Shown: piece by piece, positions 27,903 through 35,530 of the stretch | Layout of the letters: each line of letters starts with the position of its first letter | How positions within the stretch are numbered: position 1 is the first letter of the stretch | NCBI RefSeq assembly: GCF_900112985.1 | Contig: NZ_FONS01000001.1 | Coordinates: 741,730-805,729, forward strand | DNA: 64,000 bases | DNA from: Pedobacter antarcticus | GTDB lineage: Bacteria; Bacteroidota; Bacteroidia; Sphingobacteriales; Sphingobacteriaceae | Direction of reading: 5' to 3' | The notes under the pieces: generated by a model | Told to the model about the DNA's origin: nothing | What the model saw: only the letters and a program-made list of their open reading frames with translations | The model's database searches: none | Program-made: the position numbers and the translations under genes

Positions 27903-28863
27903 TATTCAATTCAATCTGCATTTGCAAAAAATATCTACTTTATTAAAAGAGGCGCAAAAAGAAGAAAACCCTGGCCGTTATCTTTTTCAGAACGATCTGA
28001 GAACACCGTTATTCCAAGTTGAAGCATTGGCAAGGATATACCGTGTTACCGGTCCCAAAAAGAAACGGTTCGGTAAGATAGGGGAAAAATTCAAGCAGTT
28101 GGAAGACATGCTCGGAAGTGTAGATTATTTTGTGGCCATTAGTAAAGAATACTCGAACAATAAGAAAATTCTCGAAGACGTCAGGTCTTACTTTTCCGGT
28201 CAAGAAGAAAAGGTTTTAAGAAAGTTCAATAAATTACTCAAAGCCAAGAACTGGTTAGACGGGAAGCAATTAAAAAAGATCAACCGTGACCTTGAAAAAA
28301 CAAATTGGAAAGGAAAGGACGAGCAGCACAGCCGTCTTGTTAAATTCTACCGATCGGAAATTGAAAAAATAATGGATTTTGCGAAGAATGGCAAGCGGGC
28401 TTTTAAAGATGTGGAGTCGGGAATCCATGAGTTTCGGAGAAAATTACGCTGGCTGAGCATCTACGCGCAGGCGCTACAGGGATGTATTGAACTTGTCGAT
28501 ATCGAACAGGAAAGGTTGGACTTGGAGAACTATCTTACTGACTCTGTTCTGAGTTCTCCTTACAATAAGCTGCCTCCTGTGGAAGATAAAAAAATGCATC
28601 CCCTGGCTCTTTCTAAATTTTGCTTTTATGCAATCAGCTGGATGATCGAACAGTTGGGAATCCTGAAAGACCAGGGACTTGGATTGCTCGCTCTGGCAGA
28701 AGCGGTGAAAGAAACTGAAGGTATAAAGATCGACAAGGCTATAATTAGGGCAAGGGAATATTTGGGTAAGAAAGCACCATCCATTGCAGACATATTAAGT
28801 GAAGCAGATGGGATTACTAAACAGTTTTTTAAAGATAAAATATTGATAAATCTTCTAAAATAG
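27889..28863 (+). CDS. CHAD-like domain protein
   Basis: This 324-residue charged, all-helical cytoplasmic protein has a segment GIHEFRRKLRWLSIYAQAL (about 190-208) that resembles the basic helix of CHAD domains (consensus VHxxRVxxRRLR), which bind polyphosphate. The remaining sequence has the expected helical, Lys-rich character. The start is the ATG at 27889 inside the end of mgtC; an in-frame TTG at 27820 would overlap mgtC much further. Polyphosphate binding next to metal exporters is plausible but inferred. The family call is moderately sure. Confidence 0.6.
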   Translation: MKQNNIQFNLHLQKISTLLKEAQKEENPGRYLFQNDLRTPLFQVEALARIYRVTGPKKKRFGKIGEKFKQLEDMLGSVDYFVAISKEYSNNKKILEDVRSYFSGQEEKVLRKFNKLLKAKNWLDGKQLKKINRDLEKTNWKGKDEQHSRLVKFYRSEIEKIMDFAKNGKRAFKDVESGIHEFRRKLRWLSIYAQALQGCIELVDIEQERLDLENYLTDSVLSSPYNKLPPVEDKKMHPLALSKFCFYAISWMIEQLGILKDQGLGLLALAEAVKETEGIKIDKAIIRAREYLGKKAPSIADILSEADGITKQFFKDKILINLLK

Positions 28864-28868
28864 AACAT

Positions 28869-29549
28869 ATGAAATTCTACAATGAATATAGCGTACGTAT
28901 TAGAAACTTATGCTCTGATCAGACAAGGAAAGAACTTGGAGAAGCTGGTGAGAAAATGTTGGCATCTAAGATAATGTTATTGACAATACTTTTTATGGCA
29001 TTATTGAATCCGGCAAAGGCTGAATCTCAAACAAGAGCTTCGGAATACTGTACGGATAATGTAAAACTCTATAAATCCTATTCGGAGTATAGCGAAGGGA
29101 AATTTATTGACAGCATTTGCCTTTCAGTTAGAAAGCACAAATTCAGCGTGTATTATAACAAGCTTATCTTAAAGGATGAACAGCAAAAAAGTAAATTTTC
29201 GCATGGGAGTTTATGGGGATATCAAAGAGGCGAAGATGTATTCCGATATTTTGATAAGGGAACCACTTTTGGGACCTATGGTTATCATAAAATTATTGGG
29301 AGTAATGGATTGATTATCTATTCAAAATACGAAAGAGGAGGCTACAGGTACGCAAGTCGCACCTATTATTTTTACAGCAAGGATCTAAATTCTCCGCTTG
29401 AGAGGCTCAGTGTTAAAAACCTCGAAAAGGATTTTTCTAATCCGTCATTTATTAGTGAAGTAAAAGCTTTGAAAAGCCTGACCGAATCAGATAGCAAGGG
29501 CAATTTAATGATCAATGTTATTTACAATAAATATTATGTGAGAAGTTAG
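28869..29549 (+). CDS. Exported protein of unknown function
   Basis: This open frame encodes up to 226 residues. The first 29 (MKFYNEYSVR...) are hydrophilic; a signal peptide (KIMLLTILFMALLNPAKA) begins after the internal Met codons at 28956 and 28974, so the true start may be one of these. The mature part is rich in Tyr, Lys and Ser (YNKLILKDEQQ; YGYHKIIGSNGLIIYSKYE) with no motif I recognise. It starts 5 bases after the CHAD-like gene and probably belongs to the same operon. Confidence 0.65.
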   Translation: MKFYNEYSVRIRNLCSDQTRKELGEAGEKMLASKIMLLTILFMALLNPAKAESQTRASEYCTDNVKLYKSYSEYSEGKFIDSICLSVRKHKFSVYYNKLILKDEQQKSKFSHGSLWGYQRGEDVFRYFDKGTTFGTYGYHKIIGSNGLIIYSKYERGGYRYASRTYYFYSKDLNSPLERLSVKNLEKDFSNPSFISEVKALKSLTESDSKGNLMINVIYNKYYVRS

Positions 29550-29625
29550 ATAAAGGGTAAAAAACGGCATCGATCTTATCGTTGTCCAATATCATATAAC
29601 AGAAACCATCTTAAAAATAAATATT

Positions 29626-31662
29626 ATGGAACACAAGCACAAATACGACGCCCAGGGCAAACAAATTTGTTGTACACAGACCGAAAAGGTCTATACCAAA
29701 GCGGGCGCAAAAGAATTGGTGAAAGAAGAACACCACAAAAATGACGGACACGATCATAGTCATAGCGATGATGATGGTCATGACCACAGTAATGCCAGCG
29801 GCAGTCCATTTAAAATGTTTCTTCCATCCATCCTTTCCCTGTTACTTTTACTTATTGCCATAGCATTCGATAACTGGATGCCTCAGGAATGGTTTAAAGG
29901 AACAGTGAGGTTTGTTTGGTATCTGGTAGCCTATGGAATCGTAGGTTTCCCTGTTATTAAAGATGCTGTTAAAAGTATTTCGAAAGGTGAGGTATTCTCA
30001 GAGTTTTTCCTGATGAGTATTGCAACAATTGGTGCTTTTTTTATCGGGGAATACCCTGAAGGAGTAGCAGTAATGTTGTTCTATGCCGTTGGCGAAGTCT
30101 TCCAGACACTAGCGGTTTCCAGGGCACAACGCAATATAAAAGCCTTATTGGACCAACGCCCGGATGAAGTAACCATTCTTGAAAATAATCAGACCAAAGT
30201 TATTAAAGCTGAGGCGGCACAGATTGGAATGATCATTCAACTAAAACCTGGTGAGAAACTGGGGCTTGACGGGGAGCTGCTCACGGATAGTGCTTCTTTT
30301 AATACTGCCGCACTGACAGGTGAAAGTAAACCCGACACCAAAAACAAAGGGGAAACAGTACTTGCAGGTATGATCAACCTGAATACCGTTGCCCAGGTCA
30401 AGGTAACTACCGCTTATACGGATAGCAAACTGAGTAAGATTTTGGAACTGGTCCAGAATGCAACGTCTCAGAAAGCACCTACGGAACTTTTTATCAGGAA
30501 GTTTGCGAAAGTATATACACCTATCGTTGTTTTTCTGGCAATAGGCATCTGTTTGCTTCCTTATTTCTTCGTAGACAACTATGTGTTCAATGACTGGCTA
30601 TACAGGGCTTTAGTCTTCCTTGTAATTTCATGCCCTTGCGCACTGGTAATTTCTATTCCTTTGGGATATTTCGGTGGTATTGGTGCTGCCAGCCGGAATG
30701 GTATTTTATTTAAAGGCAGTAACTTCCTTGACGCCATGGCGGCCATACAGAATGTGGTTATGGACAAGACCGGGACGATGACCGAAGGGGTATTTAAAGT
30801 ACAGGAAGTGATCTTTAATCCCGAATTCGATAAAGATGAAATTCTAAAACTCGTAAATGCCATCGAAAGCCTTAGTACCCACCCTGTAGCAACGGCCATA
30901 CACGAGTATGTGGGAGATATTGACAATTCCATAAAATTGGAAAATACGGAAGAAATTGCCGGTCACGGGTTGAAAGCCCGTATTAATGGAAAAGAGTTAC
31001 TGGTCGGGAATTTTAAACTGATGGACAAGTTCAATATCAAATACGATGTGGACCCATCATCAATCGTCTATACGACTATCGCAGTAGCCAACGATGGTAA
31101 ATTTGTAGGCTACATTACCATTGCTGACAGTATAAAAGAAGACTCGCAACAGACGATTGATTTGCTGCATAAACTCAATATCAAAGTAACAATGTTGAGC
31201 GGTGATAAAACTACGGTTGTCAAATTTGTTGCCGATAAGCTGGGAATTGATAATGCATTCGGGGACCTGTTACCTGAAGACAAAGTGAACCGGGTAAAAG
31301 AAATCAAAACTAAGAACGAAACGGTAGCATTTGTTGGAGATGGCGTAAATGACGCACCTGTGGTGGCCCTAAGTGATGTAGGTATTGCTATGGGAGGGCT
31401 TGGAAGCGATGCAACGATTGAAACCGCTGATGTGGTTATTCAAGATGACAGACCATCTAAAATTCCTATTGCAATCAATATCGGAAAGAAAACCAAGAAA
31501 ATAGTGTGGCAGAATATAACACTGGCATTTGTAGTAAAAGGCATCGTTCTGGTCTTGGGTGCGGGCGGTCTGGCTACAATGTGGGAGGCTGTCTTTGCTG
31601 ATGTGGGCGTGTCATTGATTGCCATATTAAATGCCATCAGGATACAGCGCATGAAGTTTTAG
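29626..31662 (+). CDS. Heavy-metal P1B-type ATPase, element-borne copy
   Basis: This 678-residue metal-exporting ATPase has an N-terminal His/Asp-rich tail (GHDHSHSDDDGHDHS), six or more membrane helices, ALTGESKPD, the CPC motif in VISCPCALV (C336, C338), DKTGT at 380-384 and FVGDGVNDAPVVAL. It closely parallels the chromosomal pump at 9,429-11,399 throughout its length, including the C-terminus WEAVFADVGVSLIAILNAIRIQ. It lacks an HMA domain. Zn/Cd/Co export is inferred from these features and the czc neighbours. Confidence 0.95.
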   Translation: MEHKHKYDAQGKQICCTQTEKVYTKAGAKELVKEEHHKNDGHDHSHSDDDGHDHSNASGSPFKMFLPSILSLLLLLIAIAFDNWMPQEWFKGTVRFVWYLVAYGIVGFPVIKDAVKSISKGEVFSEFFLMSIATIGAFFIGEYPEGVAVMLFYAVGEVFQTLAVSRAQRNIKALLDQRPDEVTILENNQTKVIKAEAAQIGMIIQLKPGEKLGLDGELLTDSASFNTAALTGESKPDTKNKGETVLAGMINLNTVAQVKVTTAYTDSKLSKILELVQNATSQKAPTELFIRKFAKVYTPIVVFLAIGICLLPYFFVDNYVFNDWLYRALVFLVISCPCALVISIPLGYFGGIGAASRNGILFKGSNFLDAMAAIQNVVMDKTGTMTEGVFKVQEVIFNPEFDKDEILKLVNAIESLSTHPVATAIHEYVGDIDNSIKLENTEEIAGHGLKARINGKELLVGNFKLMDKFNIKYDVDPSSIVYTTIAVANDGKFVGYITIADSIKEDSQQTIDLLHKLNIKVTMLSGDKTTVVKFVADKLGIDNAFGDLLPEDKVNRVKEIKTKNETVAFVGDGVNDAPVVALSDVGIAMGGLGSDATIETADVVIQDDRPSKIPIAINIGKKTKKIVWQNITLAFVVKGIVLVLGAGGLATMWEAVFADVGVSLIAILNAIRIQRMKF

Positions 31663-31725
31663 CTTTCAATTCAACAATTGTCCTTTAGCATGGAAACATG
31701 TGTTAAGGTTTAAAGATAAGAGGTT

Positions 31726-32577
31726 ATGCAAAAAGACAAAGATATTTACATCTTAAAAGCTTCAGGCCAGCGCGTGGCTTTTGACAGTAATAAATTAAGA
31801 CAGTCACTGTCCCGGTCTGGAGCTGCTCCGCAGCAGGTTGAGATTGTTCTGCAAAAAGTGCAGGACAATCTTATCGATGGAATGGCTACCCGGGATATTT
31901 ACAGGACGGCTTTCAAATGGCTAAGAAAAATAGCAAAACCTGCTTCGGCCAGGTATAACCTGAAAAAAGCAATCATGGCGCTGGGCCCTACTGGTTTTCC
32001 ATTTGAAAAACTCACCTCAGCGATATTGGAATCTATGGGATATAGCACACGAACAGGAGTAATTGTTCCGGGACATTGTGTAAAACACGAAATAGATGTG
32101 ATAGCGACTAAAGATGATCATCATATTATGATAGAATGCAAGTTCCATAATCGGCAAGGATTTGTTAGTGATGTCAAAATTCCGTTGTACATCCAGTCAA
32201 GATTTCTCGATGTGGAAAAACAGTGGCAAGATAGCGGTTGTCACGGTCCTCAGTTCCATCAAAGCTGGATAGTGACCAATGGCCGCTTTTCTGAAGATGC
32301 AATCCAGTACGGTACATGTATGAAAATGTCTTTGGTCGGATGGGATTATCCAAGAGATAAAGGGTTGAAGGACCTCATAGACCGTTCCGGCCTGTATCCC
32401 ATAACCTGCCTGATCTCCTTAACAGAAAGGGACAAAAAAGTGCTGTTGGCTAATGATATAATTGTGTGCAGCACTTTATTACAACAACAGGAAATATTAA
32501 CCCGGATAGGCTTAACACCGGCTAAGATCCGGGAAGTGGTTAATGAGTGCCGTATGCTTTGTGAACAAACAAAATAG
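31726..32577 (+). CDS. ATP-cone fused to a PD-(D/E)xK endonuclease-like domain
   Basis: This 283-residue protein has residues 6-95 that match an ATP-cone, the nucleotide-sensing module best known from ribonucleotide reductase (LKASGQRVAFDSNKLRQSL; ARYNLKKAIMALGPTG). A Mrr-like nuclease core follows: E122-I-D124, then I-E137-C-K139 (HEIDVIATKD; HHIMIECKFHNRQG), the D...ExK active site. The combination suggests a nuclease tuned by ATP/dATP level (inference). It precedes the AAA_28 ATPase gene by 8 bases and probably forms a pair with it. Confidence 0.75.
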   Translation: MQKDKDIYILKASGQRVAFDSNKLRQSLSRSGAAPQQVEIVLQKVQDNLIDGMATRDIYRTAFKWLRKIAKPASARYNLKKAIMALGPTGFPFEKLTSAILESMGYSTRTGVIVPGHCVKHEIDVIATKDDHHIMIECKFHNRQGFVSDVKIPLYIQSRFLDVEKQWQDSGCHGPQFHQSWIVTNGRFSEDAIQYGTCMKMSLVGWDYPRDKGLKDLIDRSGLYPITCLISLTERDKKVLLANDIIVCSTLLQQQEILTRIGLTPAKIREVVNECRMLCEQTK

Positions 32578-32585
32578 AATTAATA

Positions 32586-33134
32586 ATGGATACCATCAAC
32601 CATAAAGAAATCAAGACAAATTGGTACGTAATTACCGGGGGACCGTGTACAGGTAAAACCACTGTAGTAGAACTGCTGGAAAAACGGGGATATGCGACTA
32701 TTGCCGAACAGGCAAGACATTATATTGACACCCAAAAGATAAAGGGCCGTACGATAGAGGAAATAAAAAGCAACAAGGAACAATTTCAGCTGGATATTCT
32801 GAACATGCAGATCAGTGAGGAATCAACGTTGGACGTAAACCAAGTGGCTTTTTTGGATAGGGCGTTGCCGGACGCGATGGCATACTATGAATTTCTTGGT
32901 ATTGAATATGACGCAAGACTTGAGGCAATGTGTAAGAGGTTCTGTTATCAGAAAGTATTTATCCTTGACAGACTTCCGTTGATCAATGATTATGCTAGAC
33001 TGGAAGATGAGGATGAGCAGATTCGGATTCATAACCTGATCATCGATGTCTATAACCGCTTCCCATGCCCGGTGATTCAGGTTCCGGTATTGCCACCTGC
33101 TGAACGTGTTGATTTCATCCTTCGTAATCTTTAA
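32586..33134 (+). CDS. AAA_28-type P-loop ATPase/kinase
   Basis: This 182-residue cytoplasmic protein has the Walker A motif GGPCTGKTT at 18-26, followed by ELLEKRGY and a Walker B-like AFLDRALPD. It is the size of AAA_28 family NTPases, which resemble small-molecule or nucleoside kinases. The substrate is unknown. It begins 8 bases after the ATP-cone/nuclease gene, so a nucleotide-linked function is possible for the pair. Confidence 0.8.
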   Translation: MDTINHKEIKTNWYVITGGPCTGKTTVVELLEKRGYATIAEQARHYIDTQKIKGRTIEEIKSNKEQFQLDILNMQISEESTLDVNQVAFLDRALPDAMAYYEFLGIEYDARLEAMCKRFCYQKVFILDRLPLINDYARLEDEDEQIRIHNLIIDVYNRFPCPVIQVPVLPPAERVDFILRNL

Positions 33135-33159
33135 AATTTTTATTAGTGACTATTATCAA

Positions 33160-33930
33160 ATGATTTCAAGAATAATTTTAATTTTTTTTTTACTTACCAC
33201 ATCTAAACTAACCATAGCTCAGGATAATGTGATAATGACCGAACAGCCGGATTCAGTTGTTAACGATCCGAATAATTATAAGTTAAGTTATCGTAAACTC
33301 ATTCTTCCGGTGTCGCTAATCTCGGCTGGCGCAATCAGTTTTGCCATTCCGCCAATGAAAGAATTGGATCTCTCTGCCAAGATAGAGGTTGCCCATGACA
33401 GGCCGGGAAAGACAACGTTGGACAATTACACCCAATATTTCCCAGCGGTAATGGTGTATGGATTGAATCTGGCCGGGATAAAGGGTAAACACGGTTTTAA
33501 AGACCGTACAATTATCTATGCAACTTCCCAACTGATATCGGCCGCTATCGTTACACCCGCGAAAAGCCTGATTGCAGAAGAAAGACCAGATGGCTCCAAT
33601 AAAAAATCATTTCCGTCTGGTCATGCAGCCACAGCGTTCTCAACTGCACATTTTATGTACAGGGAATATAGGGATAACAATTTGCTGTTGAGTTTGTCGG
33701 GCTATCCGTTCGCTGCGTTTACGGGTGTATACAGAGTCTTGAATAACAAACATTGGATGACAGATGTGGTTGCGGGAGCTGGAGTCGGAATTCTTTCAAC
33801 CGAACTCGCTTATTGGCTATATCCAAAGATGAATACCCTGATAAGCGGAAAGAAAAAGAATAACAAAAGTGTGGTCGTTCCATATTATCAGTCAAAAGGG
33901 GTTGGAATGTCTTATTTGTTGGTTTTTTAA
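33160..33930 (+). CDS. PAP2-family membrane phosphatase
   Basis: This 256-residue protein has a signal or first helix (IILIFFLLTTSKLTIAQ) and the three PAP2 motifs: K-x6-RP as KSLIAEERP, PSGH as SFPSGHAATAFS, and the R...H...D block as YRVLNNKHWMTDV. The enzyme class removes phosphate from lipids such as undecaprenyl pyrophosphate or lipid A at the periplasmic face. ATG 33160 was chosen over a TTG at 33106 that overlaps the previous gene. Specific substrate unknown. Confidence 0.88.
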   Translation: MISRIILIFFLLTTSKLTIAQDNVIMTEQPDSVVNDPNNYKLSYRKLILPVSLISAGAISFAIPPMKELDLSAKIEVAHDRPGKTTLDNYTQYFPAVMVYGLNLAGIKGKHGFKDRTIIYATSQLISAAIVTPAKSLIAEERPDGSNKKSFPSGHAATAFSTAHFMYREYRDNNLLLSLSGYPFAAFTGVYRVLNNKHWMTDVVAGAGVGILSTELAYWLYPKMNTLISGKKKNNKSVVVPYYQSKGVGMSYLLVF

Positions 33931-33940
33931 AGGATTTAGA

Positions 33941-34171
33941 ATGAAAAAAAACAAAAAAATACATAGAAGACGATCACCCGTCAAAAAGCGGAGGACTAAT
34001 TCATACCATAGCTCACAGAACCAAAAGTATAGAAAGAAGAAAAGATCCCCGTTTATGATTTTTTTGATCGTGATCATGTCCATCATACTGATTATTGCAA
34101 TAATCGTGCAGGGAAAACATGTTTATCTTCACCTTTCAGGGAAGGGGCATCAAAAATCTACTGTTCGGTAG
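33941..34171 (+). CDS. Small basic single-pass membrane protein
   Basis: This 76-residue protein begins 10 bases after the PAP2 gene. Its first 40 residues are very Lys/Arg-rich (MKKNKKIHRRRSPVKKRR). A single membrane helix (FMIFLIVIMSIILIIAIIVQ) and a short tail follow. There is no known motif, and the charge pattern predicts a cytoplasmic N-terminus. ATG 33941 is used instead of the in-frame codon at 33869, which lies inside the PAP2 gene. Confidence 0.6.
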   Translation: MKKNKKIHRRRSPVKKRRTNSYHSSQNQKYRKKKRSPFMIFLIVIMSIILIIAIIVQGKHVYLHLSGKGHQKSTVR

Positions 34172-34180
34172 CAGCTTTGT

Positions 34181-34223
34181 GAGTGCAATTTTAGAAATAA
34201 TGTATGTTACTAATATTGCACTC
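34181..34223. repeat. Inverted repeat after the PAP2/small-protein genes, possible terminator
   Basis: GAGTGCAAT (34181-34189) and ATTGCACTC (34215-34223) are perfect 9-bp arms separated by 25 bases, followed by TTTTGATT. It lies between the small basic protein and the first RteC gene. It may end the upstream transcript or act as an operator for rteC. Confidence 0.4.
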
Positions 34224-34274
34224 TTTTGATTATGATCTAATTCACCGATTTTCAAACAACAAATAATTAGCTTA

Positions 34275-35105
34275 GTGATTGAATATTGCCAAAAACTTAT
34301 TACCGAACTTGATGAAGAAACCAATTTTTATTCTTCTGAAATTGGAGACACCCTCCAATTAGCGGAAAAGCTCATAGAGCTAACTTTAAAGAAGATTTCA
34401 TTGTTAAAAAGGTTTATTGAGGATAAAGGTTTTGAAAAAGCTGAAGATGAAATCCACTTCTTTAAAGAATTAAAGCCTAAGATAGTTTCTAAGTTGATAT
34501 ATTACAATGCCGTTTATAAAATTGAGTCTAAACGTCCTTACGGAGGCGAACGAAATATTAAAAAATACTTGAATAATGAGCTCTCCAAACTGAAAAGATT
34601 TTTTGATAATAATCTTGAATTTTATAAATATTACCGCACTAACAGTAATTATCTGGATCACAAATATTTTGTACGGGGAAATTTTGACATCAAACTCAAT
34701 TTGGATACTTTCTTTTTCGAGTCAGATCATTCCTTTTCAACATCCCATGATTATAAAGTTTCAAAGATCATAGCCAATGACCTTATACAGGTTTATTTGG
34801 AGGACAAACTAATAAATACTGTAGGCCTACCGGCGGTGAAAGAAAGCAAAGAGCAGAAAATTAAATGGACGGCAAGTAAATCTGCATTGGTAGAACTTAT
34901 ATATGCATTAAATGCCTATGGAGCTTTTAATGAAGGACGGACAGACATTAAAGAGATTTCCAGGACATTTGAAACTATGTTTGATATTGAATTGGGGGAT
35001 ATCTACCATATCTACCTGGAACTGAGAAATAGGAAAATTAACAGAGTGAAATTCCTTGACAATCTAAAAAATGAGTTGTTGAAGCGAATGGACGAATTGG
35101 ATTAA
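34275..35105 (+). CDS. RteC-family regulator, copy 1
   Basis: This 276-residue protein resembles RteC, the regulator that controls excision and transfer genes in the Bacteroides CTnDOT element. Shared blocks with the second copy at 39,486 include KELKPKI-V-SKLIYYN, SFSTSHDYKVSKIIANDL and KWTASKSALVELIYALNAYG. The C-terminal part is probably the DNA-binding winged helix. The only suitable start is GTG at 34275. Divergence from copy 2 is high, so it is an old paralogue or came with separate cargo. Confidence 0.82.
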   Translation: MIEYCQKLITELDEETNFYSSEIGDTLQLAEKLIELTLKKISLLKRFIEDKGFEKAEDEIHFFKELKPKIVSKLIYYNAVYKIESKRPYGGERNIKKYLNNELSKLKRFFDNNLEFYKYYRTNSNYLDHKYFVRGNFDIKLNLDTFFFESDHSFSTSHDYKVSKIIANDLIQVYLEDKLINTVGLPAVKESKEQKIKWTASKSALVELIYALNAYGAFNEGRTDIKEISRTFETMFDIELGDIYHIYLELRNRKINRVKFLDNLKNELLKRMDELD

Positions 35106-35207
35106 CAAAATTGTGAATTAAAAAAGGAAACTATATGGCATCTTATTTGTTCCTCTTATATCCAGTAGGACGTAAACATATAGTATTCACTTTTAAATTA
35201 AATTGTT

Positions 35208-35405
35208 ATGAACAACGAAGAGCAAAAAAAGGAATCGCACAAACATCCTGAGCACCACGAACATCAGGAACACCATCCGCACAAGGAGCATCACGAGGGT
35301 AAGGAACACGCCGATGAGATGGAGCATCATAAAGAAAAAGAGCACCATCCAGAGCAGGAACATCATGATGAAAAAGAGCATCACGATAAGAACAAAGGAA
35401 AGTAG
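35208..35405 (+). CDS. Small histidine-rich, metal-binding-like protein
   Basis: This 65-residue protein is composed almost wholly of His, Glu and Lys (KHPEHHEHQEHHPHKEHHEG and so on; roughly a third His). It has no signal peptide or Cys. Similar His-rich proteins buffer Ni, Cu or Zn in the cytoplasm. It is followed immediately by a strong terminator and sits between rteC copy 1 and the copper-like receptor module. Confidence 0.75.
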   Translation: MNNEEQKKESHKHPEHHEHQEHHPHKEHHEGKEHADEMEHHKEKEHHPEQEHHDEKEHHDKNKGK

Positions 35406-35413
35406 CACAACAT

Positions 35414-35452
35414 AAAATTAGACTGAACCAAAAGATTCAGTCTAATTTTTTT
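35414..35452 (+). terminator. Rho-independent terminator of the His-rich gene
   Basis: Arms AAAATTAGACTGAA (35414-35427) and TTCAGTCTAATTTT (35436-35449) pair perfectly around an 8-base loop, followed by T residues. It also stands at the end of the convergent TonB receptor gene. Confidence 0.9.
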
Positions 35453-35530
35453 ATATATCTTAACCCCTTTTCCAATAGTAGTAATTAAGGGGGTAGCACT
35501 AACGCTCTTTACCTGCAGAGAAAAATAGAT

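Noticed and set aside
34181-34223. Inverted repeat as an IS end
   Set aside because: Arms are only 9 bp with no transposase or duplication nearby; better read as terminator or operator.
35193-35408. Hydrophobic 71-residue minus-strand frame opposite the His-rich gene
   Set aside because: Reverse complement of His/Glu codons reads as Met/Leu/Phe; the plus-strand frame has a terminator directly after it.
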